The notes beneath the pieces are model-generated. The model was not told the origin of the DNA. It did no database searches and was given only the letters and a program-made list of their open reading frames with translations. Made by a program: the position numbers and the translations under genes. 64,000 bases of DNA from Sulfurisphaera javensis (GTDB lineage Archaea > Thermoproteota > Thermoprotei_A > Sulfolobales > Sulfolobaceae): contig NZ_AP031322.1 in NCBI RefSeq assembly GCF_041154675.1, forward strand, positions 620,001-684,000. The letters are read 5' to 3'. Below, in pieces: positions 46,091 through 54,754 of this stretch. The number at the start of each line of letters is the position of its first letter. Positions within the stretch are counted from its first letter, which is position 1.

Positions 46091-46915
46091 CTACTCCTTT
46101 TTATTCTCTTCATATCTTATTTTGTTACCTTCTCTGATTTTCTTAACATACCCTAAGCTAACAAGCTTTTTAACTCTTCTATATACTGTAGCTCTTGATA
46201 AGCCCGTCATTCTTGATATTTTAGCTATCGAATCTGCTCCTTTTGAGATTGCGTCTAAAACTAATCTATCTCTTTCATCTAAACCAGAAATTAATATAGG
46301 TTCTTCAATTTTTCCCTTTCTAATGTTCTTTAGCAATAAGTAAGTAAGAACTCCAGTTGATAATAAACTTAGAGAAAATGAAATTAGAAGAAGTATAAAG
46401 ATGTTAGAATTTGGAGAGAAAGAATTCGATGATTGTGAATAATTTGTATAAATAAGTGTTAGATTAGAAGTATAAAAAGTAAGATTAAGTAAATTATTCT
46501 GAAAGTTAACGAAATCAGGCGATGTTGAAAGATATGTTATTTGAGAAGTTGATGTTATGATAATATTAATAGCAATGTTGTAAGGTTCATTTATTTTTAT
46601 TTCATTCTTTATATCCGAAGAATAAATTAGAGTAGCATTAGAAGATGAAAGGAAAATCGTGTTATTAAATAACTTAAAAGGAGTAGTAGAATAGATTTTT
46701 GAAATATTCTGTAACGGTAAATAAAGACTAGTTTGGTTAATGACATGTATGGTTATAGTTCCATTATAGTATACAGTAGTAAAGACTGATGAGTGAACAG
46801 TTAATGTGAGCATAACAAGAGGAAGAAAAATAAGGATAATGGTTATCTTTTTCACAACATTATAATCTAAGTAAGGAAATATAAATCGATTAGATATAGG
46901 AGAGTTATGCTTCAA
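46091..46915 (-). CDS. Membrane-anchored winged-helix regulator
   Basis: 274 residues: an N-terminal hydrophobic segment (about 22-43), an extracytoplasmic Asn/Ser/Thr-rich beta-like domain (about 45-170), a membrane helix (about 173-197) and a cytoplasmic winged helix (about 210-270). The HTH reads ISKGADSIAKISRMTGLSRATVYRRVKKLVSLGYV. This layout, a sensor outside and a DNA-binding domain inside at the C-terminus, suggests one-component control of transcription from the membrane. The target is unknown. N-glycosylation sequons (N-x-S/T) are frequent in the outer domain. Confidence 0.78.
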   Translation of the reverse strand: MKHNSPISNRFIFPYLDYNVVKKITIILIFLPLVMLTLTVHSSVFTTVYYNGTITIHVINQTSLYLPLQNISKIYSTTPFKLFNNTIFLSSSNATLIYSSDIKNEIKINEPYNIAINIIITSTSQITYLSTSPDFVNFQNNLLNLTFYTSNLTLIYTNYSQSSNSFSPNSNIFILLLISFSLSLLSTGVLTYLLLKNIRKGKIEEPILISGLDERDRLVLDAISKGADSIAKISRMTGLSRATVYRRVKKLVSLGYVKKIREGNKIRYEENKKE

Positions 46916-47172
46916 TGAATTTCATGAATTTTGTATCATCTGTTTTTAAGTTTTATAACATTTCATAGTAATTTCCACATCTTAGTCAGTCTTATTTGAT
47001 GCCATTAAGAATATAGTTATCATCTGAAATTTTTGAAAGTTATAGAAACAATTAAATCAACTTTATCAAGTTTGATTATTAACTTACTAAGATAAATATA
47101 TACACTCACAAAGAAAATTCAGTTTGATAACTGCTCACAATTAAATACAAAAAAATCATGGATTAGTTTTAT

Positions 47173-47520
47173 TCATAGTAAAAGCCTTGGCATTATTAAT
47201 ATTGCAAATAGCATCAAGAGAAGCACAACTAAACTTATCGTTACATATATTTTATCTCTTTCAAATAGATAAATTAAGACTTGTTCAAAAACGATAAGGA
47301 TTGGTATCGAGATTAAAACTACAACTCCGTATAGAGTTATAGTTAAAGGATCCATATAATCTGTTAAGGGAATACTACTAGTATTAAACTTATATATATC
47401 TGAAGGAGATTTATCACTTATAATAAAGATTATTAACCCAGCTATCACAAGAATCGAAGCTATAATTACGCCATATCTAAGAGTAGTAGTAATTATTCTC
47501 TTCTCATCCAAATATCCCAA
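47173..47520 (-). CDS. DUF1634 membrane protein (second copy)
   Basis: 115 residues with three predicted membrane helices (about 15-33, 55-80 and 95-113). The pattern IASILVIAGLIIFI, then DPLTITLYGVVVLISIPILIVFEQVLIYLFERD is that of DUF1634, small proteins that co-occur with TauE/SafE transporters. Its start overlaps the upstream TauE gene by 17 bases. Probably an auxiliary subunit of that transporter. Paralogue of 48399-48764. Confidence 0.8.
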   Translation of the reverse strand: MGYLDEKRIITTTLRYGVIIASILVIAGLIIFIISDKSPSDIYKFNTSSIPLTDYMDPLTITLYGVVVLISIPILIVFEQVLIYLFERDKIYVTISLVVLLLMLFAILIMPRLLL

Positions 47521-48358
47521 ACCCCCTTAAAATAAGTTGTATTCCTAAAATTACTAAAACTAATGTAAATAATTGCCTTAATCTTCTACTCATTAATTTG
47601 TTAAGATATCTTGACCCAAGATTAGATCCTAAAAATACACCAGGAATTGTAACTCCAACAATTATAGGGTTAACTATTCCTAAAGCCCAGTAAACGCCAG
47701 AACTAGTAGCTGCTGTGACTCCTATCATAAAGCTGCTGGTTGCCGTACTTATTTTAAAAGGTAAGTTCATTCCTAAATCCATTGCTAAGACTTTTAATGC
47801 TCCGGATCCAATTCCTAAAAGTCCAGAAACTAACCCAGCTATATACATTCCTAAAAGTCCAAAAGGATACCTAACACCATGATACTCTATTTCTTTCTTC
47901 AATGCTTCATCAAAGTATTTTCCATTAAATTTTAATTTTGATGATATACCATCTGGGTTAACGTAAACTGGAACCTCGCTTTTCATTCTCATAAAGTTAG
48001 GAATAACTGAAAAAATCAATACTATACCAAAAATAATATCTAATAAATTGAAAAGATGTTCTTTCTCTACGACATACTCTAGAAAGGAACCAGTTATTGC
48101 ACCACTTGTAGTTGCTAATTCTAATGCTATTGCAATTCTCATATTAGCCAACCCTGATTTTAAATATCTACTTCCAGATGATGCTGAGGTTGCAATAGTT
48201 GATATTAGGCTTGCCCCTACAGCATAAGGAATTGGAACTCCTAAAAATAAAACTAGTATTGGAGTGAGTACTACTCCTCCGCCTAATCCCGTTAATGAAC
48301 CTAATAATCCAGCTATTATTGAGGCTATGAAGAGTAGTACTAATAAGGTTAGTAGCAT
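47504..48358 (-). CDS. TauE/SafE-family sulfur-anion exporter (second copy)
   Basis: 284 residues with about eight membrane helices. GLLGSLTGLGGGVVLTPIL in the first repeat and GLVSGLLGIGSGALKVLAM in the second are the two symmetric family motifs. TauE/SafE proteins export sulfite, sulfoacetate or other organosulfur anions, or import thiosulfate in the related TsuA branch. Organised with a DUF1634 partner, and duplicated immediately upstream. Sulfur anions are plausible in a sulfur-oxidising Sulfolobales host. Confidence 0.85.
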   Translation of the reverse strand: MLLTLLVLLFIASIIAGLLGSLTGLGGGVVLTPILVLFLGVPIPYAVGASLISTIATSASSGSRYLKSGLANMRIAIALELATTSGAITGSFLEYVVEKEHLFNLLDIIFGIVLIFSVIPNFMRMKSEVPVYVNPDGISSKLKFNGKYFDEALKKEIEYHGVRYPFGLLGMYIAGLVSGLLGIGSGALKVLAMDLGMNLPFKISTATSSFMIGVTAATSSGVYWALGIVNPIIVGVTIPGVFLGSNLGSRYLNKLMSRRLRQLFTLVLVILGIQLILRGFGIFG

Positions 48359-48398
48359 AAAGTGTAGTTTTAATTTAGTAGTAAAAAATTATCTCTAA

Positions 48399-48764
48399 TT
48401 AATGTATGAAAAGCGGTAATATAAATATAGCTAACATTAAATTAAAGAAGACAATTATTGTTATTATAGTATATAGTATATTTCTCTCTTTAGCAAACTG
48501 TATTATTCCAATTAAGACTCTAATTACTGGAGTTGCTATTAAAACCATTAAACCCAGAAGTATTAGATCTAATCCGTTACCAGAAAAAGCACTTATTGGA
48601 ACTTTTGTAGGATTTATTACAGAAGTATTTACTCTGGACGTAGGTGATACTAATTCAGAGAAGTCTCTATTACCGGATAGAAAAGCAAGTCCTATAATGA
48701 TTAATATTACACTAATTATAACTCCAATTCTTAACGCATAACCTATTACATCATTTAAATCCAT
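48399..48764 (-). CDS. DUF1634 membrane protein (first copy)
   Basis: 121 residues with three membrane helices. VIISVILIIIGLAFL opens the protein, then LDLILLGLMVLIATPVIRVLIGIIQF contains the conserved P and R of the middle helix. It overlaps the TauE gene at 48755-49612 by ten bases and repeats the TauE-DUF1634 arrangement downstream. The family has no known biochemistry; coupling to the transporter is the reason it is called accessory. Confidence 0.8.
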   Translation of the reverse strand: MDLNDVIGYALRIGVIISVILIIIGLAFLSGNRDFSELVSPTSRVNTSVINPTKVPISAFSGNGLDLILLGLMVLIATPVIRVLIGIIQFAKERNILYTIITIIVFFNLMLAIFILPLFIH

Positions 48765-49612
48765 AATTGGGCGCCCCTAATTATCATTTCAATCCCTAGA
48801 AAAGCTAAGATTAACATGAATATTAACCTAAGTCTTACGTTTCTAATTTTCGGTAAAACTTTGCTTCCAGCAAAAGAACCTATTAATACACCAATAGCAG
48901 TTATTCCAGCCATTAATGGTTGGATGTACCCAAAAAACCAGTATAATGAACTACTTGTAGCTGCAGTAACTCCTATCATAAAGTTACTTGTTGTAGTACT
49001 AACTTTAATTGGTAGATTCATTGCCCAGTCCATTCCAATAACCTTAAGTGCTCCGGATCCAATTCCTAAAAGCCCCGAAATCATACCAGCAAAAAACATA
49101 ATTATTTCCCCTAACCACCATCTAACTCCATAATATTCAACCTCTTGATGTAAAGCAATATCATAATACTTTCCATAAAGCTGGAAAACTCTAGTAGTCC
49201 AATCCGGTTTTATAGGTTTAGGAAGCTCTAATGAGGCTTTCTTAAGTTGTGGATAAATTGAAGTTAATATAACTATACCAAAAATTATAAACAAAATAAA
49301 AGCGAGATGATGTTCATAGATATAATGAGCAATTAAAGAACCTATTATAGCTCCAGTAGTAGTAGCAATTTCTAGACCCATACCAATTCTGACGTTTGTT
49401 ATTCTATCCTTTACATACGCACTAGCAGCTCCACTAGAAGTAGCAATAGTAGAAATTAAACTTGCGCCAGTAGCATATTCTATTGGAATTGATAAGAAAA
49501 GAGTATAAATCGGTACTAAAACTGTAGCACCACCTAATCCTGTTAATGAACCTATAAACCCGGCTATTATACTTGAGATCAAGAGTGAAAAAATGAATAA
49601 TATGTCATTCAT
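48755..49612 (-). CDS. TauE/SafE-family sulfur-anion exporter (first copy)
   Basis: 285 residues. GFIGSLTGLGGATVLVPIY and GMISGLLGIGSGALKVIGM are the twin family motifs, with about eight membrane helices. The paralogue at 47504-48358 keeps the same overall layout and motifs, including the cytoplasmic insert ending YYGVRWWLG versus YHGVRYPFG, showing tandem duplication of a two-gene unit. It is the first gene of the four-gene transcript, 39 bases after an unrelated gene's stop in the same direction. Confidence 0.85.
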   Translation of the reverse strand: MNDILFIFSLLISSIIAGFIGSLTGLGGATVLVPIYTLFLSIPIEYATGASLISTIATSSGAASAYVKDRITNVRIGMGLEIATTTGAIIGSLIAHYIYEHHLAFILFIIFGIVILTSIYPQLKKASLELPKPIKPDWTTRVFQLYGKYYDIALHQEVEYYGVRWWLGEIIMFFAGMISGLLGIGSGALKVIGMDWAMNLPIKVSTTTSNFMIGVTAATSSSLYWFFGYIQPLMAGITAIGVLIGSFAGSKVLPKIRNVRLRLIFMLILAFLGIEMIIRGAQLWI

Positions 49613-49651
49613 AGCAAGAATTTTTACTTTATCACTTAAATTATTATCTTT

Positions 49652-50071
49652 TTAGTTTTCAGCTTTATATGCAATGTTAACGTAAATACCTAGATTATTT
49701 ATCGAAATATTTCTAACATATTCAACTATATAGATAATTTTCGCATAATAGTAATCGTGAGATAGATGAATTATTCTATAGGTTTGATTTGAATTAAGTT
49801 CTACTATTAGAACTTTTTCCTTATGGTTATGATTAATTTTCATTAGTTGTATTATAGCATTAACATAAGTTATATTTCTGTTTTTAATTTCTAGATAAAT
49901 TATATATTTTCCAGATTTCACAGCATTAAATGTTTCATTATAGGTAAGAATAATTGTATATATGGTTTTAGTTCTATTTATTTGCTGAGCAGTATGAGTA
50001 GTAAAATATCCTAAATATACATTTAAGGCTAAAGAAATGGATAATAAAATTGCTATAAGTTTTATATTCAC
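49652..50071 (-). CDS. Uncharacterised secreted or membrane-anchored small protein
   Basis: 139 residues if translation starts at GTG 50071, giving MNIKLIAILLSISLALNVYL, a signal or anchor helix. An in-frame TTG at 50110 gives 13 extra residues, but a TTTAAACTTAAG box sits about 26 bases before the GTG. The rest is beta-like with several N-x-T/S sequons (TYNETFN, NRNITY, SNQTYR). Not recognised. Probably exposed outside the cell. Confidence 0.6.
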   Translation of the reverse strand: MNIKLIAILLSISLALNVYLGYFTTHTAQQINRTKTIYTIILTYNETFNAVKSGKYIIYLEIKNRNITYVNAIIQLMKINHNHKEKVLIVELNSNQTYRIIHLSHDYYYAKIIYIVEYVRNISINNLGIYVNIAYKAEN

Positions 50072-50144
50072 AAAATATAAGTGAGTCTTAAGTTTAAATC
50101 TAATTATCAATTAACTTTTAGTTACTTTAAGGAAGTAAAAGTTA

Positions 50145-50639
50145 GTGAACCTAGAGATATGTAAAGATGAGAAGAATATAGGTATTAAACTATCAGACAG
50201 GGTATTAACGTTAGTAAGCAATAAAATTATTGAAATTAAACCTGTTAAATGCGAAAAAATAAGCATTGAAATTAAAGAAAAAGAAGCAGTCTACAAGGGC
50301 ATAAAAATACCACTCTACTTCCCATCTATCGAGCTAAACTTACTAAGATTACTTTATATTATAAAAGGTGAAGTAGCTCACGATATTTTTTATTATAAAA
50401 ATTCAGTAGAAATCCATATTGATAGTAAACTAAAGGATATGAGACTTATGGATGAGAGTAAAGTCACATTTACTCGGTTTTGCGGTAATTATGGTTTACT
50501 TTTTCCAAATTATTGTATAGGAAATGAAACATTTGCTATATTCAGTAAAAATAAAAATGATGTAATTTCAGCATACAGAGAGTTTAAGGAATTCCTAGAG
50601 TATATTAGAAAAATTTTATTAAACTTAGGTATAAGTTAA
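50145..50639 (+). CDS. Uncharacterised protein, 164 residues
   Basis: Not recognised. GTG start. Lys/Ile-rich beta-like N-terminal half (IKLSDRVLTLVSNKIIEIKP), a hydrophobic LNLLRLLYII helix near residue 65, then a C-terminal half with FCGNYGLLFPNYCIG (two Cys) and a long helix at the end. No signal peptide. It stands at the start of a plus-strand run with the membrane protein, MscS and macro-domain genes (gaps of 5, 13 and 8 bases), so all four are probably co-transcribed. Confidence 0.6.
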   Translation: MNLEICKDEKNIGIKLSDRVLTLVSNKIIEIKPVKCEKISIEIKEKEAVYKGIKIPLYFPSIELNLLRLLYIIKGEVAHDIFYYKNSVEIHIDSKLKDMRLMDESKVTFTRFCGNYGLLFPNYCIGNETFAIFSKNKNDVISAYREFKEFLEYIRKILLNLGIS

Positions 50640-50644
50640 GCCTA

Positions 50645-51100
50645 ATGGCTCAAAAAATAACTACCTACTATTCCTACGTTTTAGCCTTAACTATTATTTT
50701 ACTTATTTTTGCGTTAGCCTTAGGCCCTTTAGCTCCAATAGATGAACCAACACAATTTCCTGGTTACGATCTACAAATCCCAGTAGGGTTAAGTTTTTCA
50801 GGGTTTATTTTATTAATTATCTTTATAATATCCACGATTTTGTTTTGGGGAAGTAAAAATGTTTTTTTAAATGTTCTTATTGATTCCTCTGCATTGTCAT
50901 TCTCAATAATTAATTACATAAATTTTTATATAGTTTATGAAATTTGGAAACCTATAATGATAATTCTTCCCTTTTTCTTTTATATAAAATATGATGGAGT
51001 TTCATCTCTTACATTTGATTTTGGTCAAATAAGCTTAATAATTTTCTTTTATCGCTTATATAAGAATCTAAAAACAAGAAGGACTTTTAAGTCTGTATAA
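50645..51100 (+). CDS. Uncharacterised membrane protein, 151 residues
   Basis: Four predicted membrane helices at about 9-30, 48-70, 77-100 and 100-145, with a short external loop of Pro residues (APIDEPTQFPGYD) after the first. No recognised motif. The start is five bases after the preceding gene and 13 bases before the MscS gene, so it may be co-expressed with the channel. A partner or sensor of the channel is possible but unproven. Confidence 0.6.
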   Translation: MAQKITTYYSYVLALTIILLIFALALGPLAPIDEPTQFPGYDLQIPVGLSFSGFILLIIFIISTILFWGSKNVFLNVLIDSSALSFSIINYINFYIVYEIWKPIMIILPFFFYIKYDGVSSLTFDFGQISLIIFFYRLYKNLKTRRTFKSV

Positions 51101-51113
51101 TAACTAATCTTTT

Positions 51114-52007
51114 ATGTCTCAGAGTTCGTCAACAACCTTACTTTACAAGAATCAAATAATAAAGTTACTAGTGATTTTGGCTGTATTAGCTGCAGTGGAC
51201 TTTGTTCTAAAGGACATTGTAGATATATTAACATATGATTTTCCTAAACTGTTAAGTCCTTATCAATCAGCAATCATAACTGGAATTGACGTTATTATAA
51301 TAGCCTTGGGTGGCATTTTTATAATCAGATTCATACAGAATATTCTATCAATAACAGTTTATGGAAAGCTTGAAAAAGGAATGGCTGGCATGCTAAAGTT
51401 TGTACTAGATGTAATTCTCTATACTCTTTTAGTATTGGCAATTTTAGCAGCATTACATGTTAATTTGACTAGTGTTCTAGTTGGTGGTGCTGTTGGTGGC
51501 GTAATAATAGGTTTAGCTGTTCAAACTGTTGCTCAAAATTTACTCTCAGGAGTGTTAGTGACGTCAAGTAGAACAATTAAGCCTGGGGACGCAGTTTCAT
51601 TACTTTCATGGATTTGGGGTACACCAATAATAGGGGAAGTAACAAAAGTTTCATTATTATTTACTGAAATAAAGAGTATTACTGGGAATATTTTTAAAAT
51701 ACCTAACACAGCATTTTTAGGAAATACAGTTTTTCAGAAATTAGAGGGTGAACATTCTCTTGTTTATCCATTACAAGTAACAGTAAATGCTGATGTTGCA
51801 GCAGAAAAGGTACTATTAAGAGTAAATGAAATATTAAAGGATAAAATTAAAGATGAAAAGAAAATAGAGATTTTCTTTACGGCTAAAAACGGCGGAACTA
51901 ACGTGTTTACGGCAATAATCCATTTTGATAGGATGGATGATTTAAGAGAATTAATAGATTTAGTAAATAGTGCTTTTGATAAAGCTTATTGGAGTGCTAA
52001 GTCTTAA
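51114..52007 (+). CDS. MscS-family mechanosensitive channel
   Basis: 297 residues with three N-terminal membrane helices (about 15-35, 50-70 and 95-130). The pore helix has GGAVGGVIIGLAVQTVAQNLLSGVLV, close to the MscS TM3 consensus, followed by RTIKPGDAVSL and GEVTKVSLLFTEIKSITGNIFKIPNT, the beta-domain signature. The soluble vestibule domain makes up the C-terminal half. It releases solutes during osmotic downshift. Confidence 0.85.
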   Translation: MSQSSSTTLLYKNQIIKLLVILAVLAAVDFVLKDIVDILTYDFPKLLSPYQSAIITGIDVIIIALGGIFIIRFIQNILSITVYGKLEKGMAGMLKFVLDVILYTLLVLAILAALHVNLTSVLVGGAVGGVIIGLAVQTVAQNLLSGVLVTSSRTIKPGDAVSLLSWIWGTPIIGEVTKVSLLFTEIKSITGNIFKIPNTAFLGNTVFQKLEGEHSLVYPLQVTVNADVAAEKVLLRVNEILKDKIKDEKKIEIFFTAKNGGTNVFTAIIHFDRMDDLRELIDLVNSAFDKAYWSAKS

Positions 52008-52015
52008 GTTTTAAT

Positions 52016-52591
52016 GTGAAAGTAAAGATAGTTAAGGGAGATATTACTGAGATAGAAGCTGATGCAATAGTAAATGCTGCAAATTCTTACCTCGAACATG
52101 GTGGAGGAGTGGCTTTAGCAATTGTAAAGAAAGGGGGTTATATTATTCAAAAAGAAAGTAGAGAGTATGTTAAAAAGTACGGACCGGTTCCAGTAGGAGG
52201 TGTTGCTGTAACCTCTGCTGGAAAGTTAAAGGCAAAGTATGTTATTCATGCTGTTGGTCCTCGATATGGTCTTGAAGGAGAGGATAAACTAGAAGAAGCT
52301 ATAAGAAACTCTATCAGAAAAGCTGAGGAATTAAGACTCACAAGTATCGCATTACCAGCTATTTCAACTGGAATTTATGGCTATCCTTATGAAATTTGTG
52401 CGATGAAAATGGCTAAAGTAATAAAGGAAGAATACAAAAATCTCAAACACCTAAATATGATTATTATAGCCTTATACTCAGAAGAGGCTTATAGAATATT
52501 TGTGGAGATTTTGGAGAGAGAATTAAGTAGTGAAAAAAGTATTACCTTAGAAGAAATCCAAGAATTTAACAACTACGCAAATTTGAAGTAA
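52016..52591 (+). CDS. Macro-domain protein (ADP-ribose-binding or hydrolysing)
   Basis: 191 residues from a GTG start (the overlapping ATG is out of frame). IVKGDITEIEADAIVNAANSYLEHGGGVA in outline carries the conserved Asp and NAANSxLxHGGGV adenosine/ribose loop, and PAISTGIYGYP is the second phosphate loop, matching AF1521/POA1p-like macro domains. They bind ADP-ribose and may hydrolyse ADP-ribose 1''-phosphate or remove ADP-ribose from proteins or DNA. It is eight bases after the MscS gene. Confidence 0.87.
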   Translation: MKVKIVKGDITEIEADAIVNAANSYLEHGGGVALAIVKKGGYIIQKESREYVKKYGPVPVGGVAVTSAGKLKAKYVIHAVGPRYGLEGEDKLEEAIRNSIRKAEELRLTSIALPAISTGIYGYPYEICAMKMAKVIKEEYKNLKHLNMIIIALYSEEAYRIFVEILERELSSEKSITLEEIQEFNNYANLK

Positions 52592-53640
52592 GGGGAAATT
52601 CCCTCAATACCTCTGTATTTTTCAAAGCATTTTTTCATTCTCCTTTTGCACACAAATATAATCTTTAACACTTTAGGGAATACTAAAAGTGTTAACAAAC
52701 CAAAGAGTATCGCTAATAACGAAGCGTAAATTGTTGGCAAAAATGGTGAAATAACAAATAATGCTGTCGCTAATGTATATCCAATAAGCCATAATGATAT
52801 TTCAACCAGAGTCACTTTCACTGAATCCTTAAGATCATTGATTTCAACGTTATCTACTCCTAATGCAGTTAAAGCTTCTGATATTCCGTAAAACATTGCT
52901 CCAAAAGGTAATATACTATTTGTTGAAATTAATGAAAAACTCAATAATGCTAATGACAAACCTCTTTTCATTTTGCTGAAGTAAGTTGCCATTAATATTC
53001 CTATAAACTCTCCTATTGCATAAATTACCGGAATTAAACTCAAAGGAATTTTAATATAAAGGTAGGGGAGTGAAATTGAAAGAGGAAGAATCGTAAATAT
53101 GAGTGGAGTGAAATTATTATTTTTACCAGTTGCCACTCCCCTACCTTTGATCTCAACGTTAATTATTGGTACCGCCGTAAACGCCATTATTATTCCAGAA
53201 ATAATAAAGATATATCTAAGACCTAGCGAAATTATTATATTTTCACTGATAAACGGTATTAATAAAGCTGGTAGCATTGATATAGCCCAAATTTTAGCTA
53301 CCTCATCTCTCATAAGTAGATAAAATACTGGTACTGAGACCCAATACATGCTGTAAAGAATAATCGATATGATAACTGAAATTGGATTAATAGAGAACGA
53401 TAGAAGTACTAAACCTAACCCAGAAAGTATCAGAGATACAATAGTTACTTCTTTAACCTTATTTGTATATAAGGGAATTATTGCATAAACCAAACCTACT
53501 AAGGAAGATAGTATGTATATAACTCCTATAAAGTCTTCTTTAACTATACTCTTTAAAAATACTGTTAAATATGGAGAATAAAGATAGTAAGCTAAACCCC
53601 ATAAAGTCCATGAGATAGCTATAGCCTTTATTGACCTCAA
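52573..53640 (-). CDS. MFS-like polytopic membrane protein
   Basis: 355 residues with about 11 membrane helices. The first segment SWTLWGLAYYLYSPYLTVFL and general layout resemble a short MFS transporter. Classic MFS loop motifs are weak, so substrate and even class are uncertain. The TTG start is supported by a perfect Shine-Dalgarno-like GAGGTGAT on the minus strand (53646-53653), five bases upstream. It overlaps the convergent macro-domain gene by 19 bases. Confidence 0.65.
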   Translation of the reverse strand: MRSIKAIAISWTLWGLAYYLYSPYLTVFLKSIVKEDFIGVIYILSSLVGLVYAIIPLYTNKVKEVTIVSLILSGLGLVLLSFSINPISVIISIILYSMYWVSVPVFYLLMRDEVAKIWAISMLPALLIPFISENIIISLGLRYIFIISGIIMAFTAVPIINVEIKGRGVATGKNNNFTPLIFTILPLSISLPYLYIKIPLSLIPVIYAIGEFIGILMATYFSKMKRGLSLALLSFSLISTNSILPFGAMFYGISEALTALGVDNVEINDLKDSVKVTLVEISLWLIGYTLATALFVISPFLPTIYASLLAILFGLLTLLVFPKVLKIIFVCKRRMKKCFEKYRGIEGISPYFKFA

Positions 53641-53833
53641 TCCTCATCACCTCAATATCCCTCATTTCTCCTTCCTATTATATTATATATTTTTAAATAT
53701 ATAAAAATTTTTTTCTTTTGGCTTGCTCGGGCAAATAATACACAATATGTATACTGTTAAAATCAAAAATTTGCCAATATCATAATTTTTTGATAATGAT
53801 AAATATGTAAAATCTGATTGATAAATATAATTT

Positions 53834-54754
53834 TTACAGTCTTTTTTTAATAAATTCTTCATAGTACATTACAGCTTTTCTTAGGTTCTCTAGTTCATTT
53901 TCTTTTTTCGAAAGTTCAACATAAGCTCTTGCCAGAAAGAGATACTCGTCCTCTTTTTCAGCTATGCTTATAGCTTGCTTTAAAAAATCGACTATTCCAG
54001 TTCTTTTGTAAAGTTCATTAAGTAACTTTATTTTATCTTGCGCAGTCCCCTCTCCTGCTTCCTCAAGTTTTTGTAATGCCTCATAAAGAAGCTCTGGCTT
54101 ATAGTAAGATAATTTATACAAAGCCCTAGCCTCTCCTTTCACATCTTTTAACTCTCTAAACAACTCTAAAGCTCTCTCTATCTTCTCTTTATCGTCATAA
54201 GAAATCAAAGCCTCAGCTAATAATCTTTTGTTCTTAAGTAGTTCAGCATATTTCACTGCTTTATCTAAGTAATCTTTCTTATTAGAAGTGTTTCTTCCTA
54301 AGAAAATGTAGGCTACAATTAAATCCTCATTTGGTTCATCAAAACCTTCTAATATAGCCCTTGCCTCTTCAACGTGTTTAATATCACCAAAACTTAAACA
54401 AACTTTAGCTAAAAGCCTTTGAGCATGAGTCTTTAGAGAAGTATTAGATAATTGCCTTAATATTTCATAAGCCCTCACTAAATCCTTTTCTCTATAGAGG
54501 GCTAAAGCCAAGTTAAAATTAATTATATTCTTATCATCAGAACTCTTTGCCTTTTTTAAAGCCTCTTCAAAACATCCAATTGCTTTTTTATTTTCTCCTT
54601 TTTCTAGATATAATAAACCTAACTGATTTAGAGATAGTACGTCTTTTCTATCCTGTAAAAGTCTTATTGCTTCTTCAAGCTTTTCAATATTCCTAGTCTT
54701 CTTATACTCTTCATAAAGGAGCTTAGCCCTTTCTAAGACTCTGCTATCTTCCAT
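53834..54754 (-). CDS. TPR-repeat protein
   Basis: 306 residues, entirely helical. Tetratricopeptide-like units are visible, for example LNQLGLLYLEKGENKKAIGCFEEAL (about 58-82, in outline) and repeats of the A-x-x-L/Y...A pattern across the protein, about seven or eight units. TPR proteins form scaffolds for complexes. It overlaps the upstream glycosyltransferase gene by 22 bases, so it could organise a glycan-assembly complex, but the partner is unknown. Confidence 0.8.
   Translation of the reverse strand: MEDSRVLERAKLLYEEYKKTRNIEKLEEAIRLLQDRKDVLSLNQLGLLYLEKGENKKAIGCFEEALKKAKSSDDKNIINFNLALALYREKDLVRAYEILRQLSNTSLKTHAQRLLAKVCLSFGDIKHVEEARAILEGFDEPNEDLIVAYIFLGRNTSNKKDYLDKAVKYAELLKNKRLLAEALISYDDKEKIERALELFRELKDVKGEARALYKLSYYKPELLYEALQKLEEAGEGTAQDKIKLLNELYKRTGIVDFLKQAISIAEKEDEYLFLARAYVELSKKENELENLRKAVMYYEEFIKKRL

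Noticed and set aside
46916-47172. Short ORFs or RNA in the 257-base gap upstream of the membrane regulator
   Set aside because: Only very short frames and AT-rich sequence; repeated ATCATCTG is too short to interpret.
48406-48741. 111-codon plus-strand ORF opposite the DUF1634 gene
   Set aside because: Complementary frame of a membrane-protein gene, so its composition is explained by the real gene on minus.
53790-53820. C/D-box guide RNA (ATGATAA with a CTGA 11 bases later)
   Set aside because: The C box deviates from consensus and no second C'/D pair follows.
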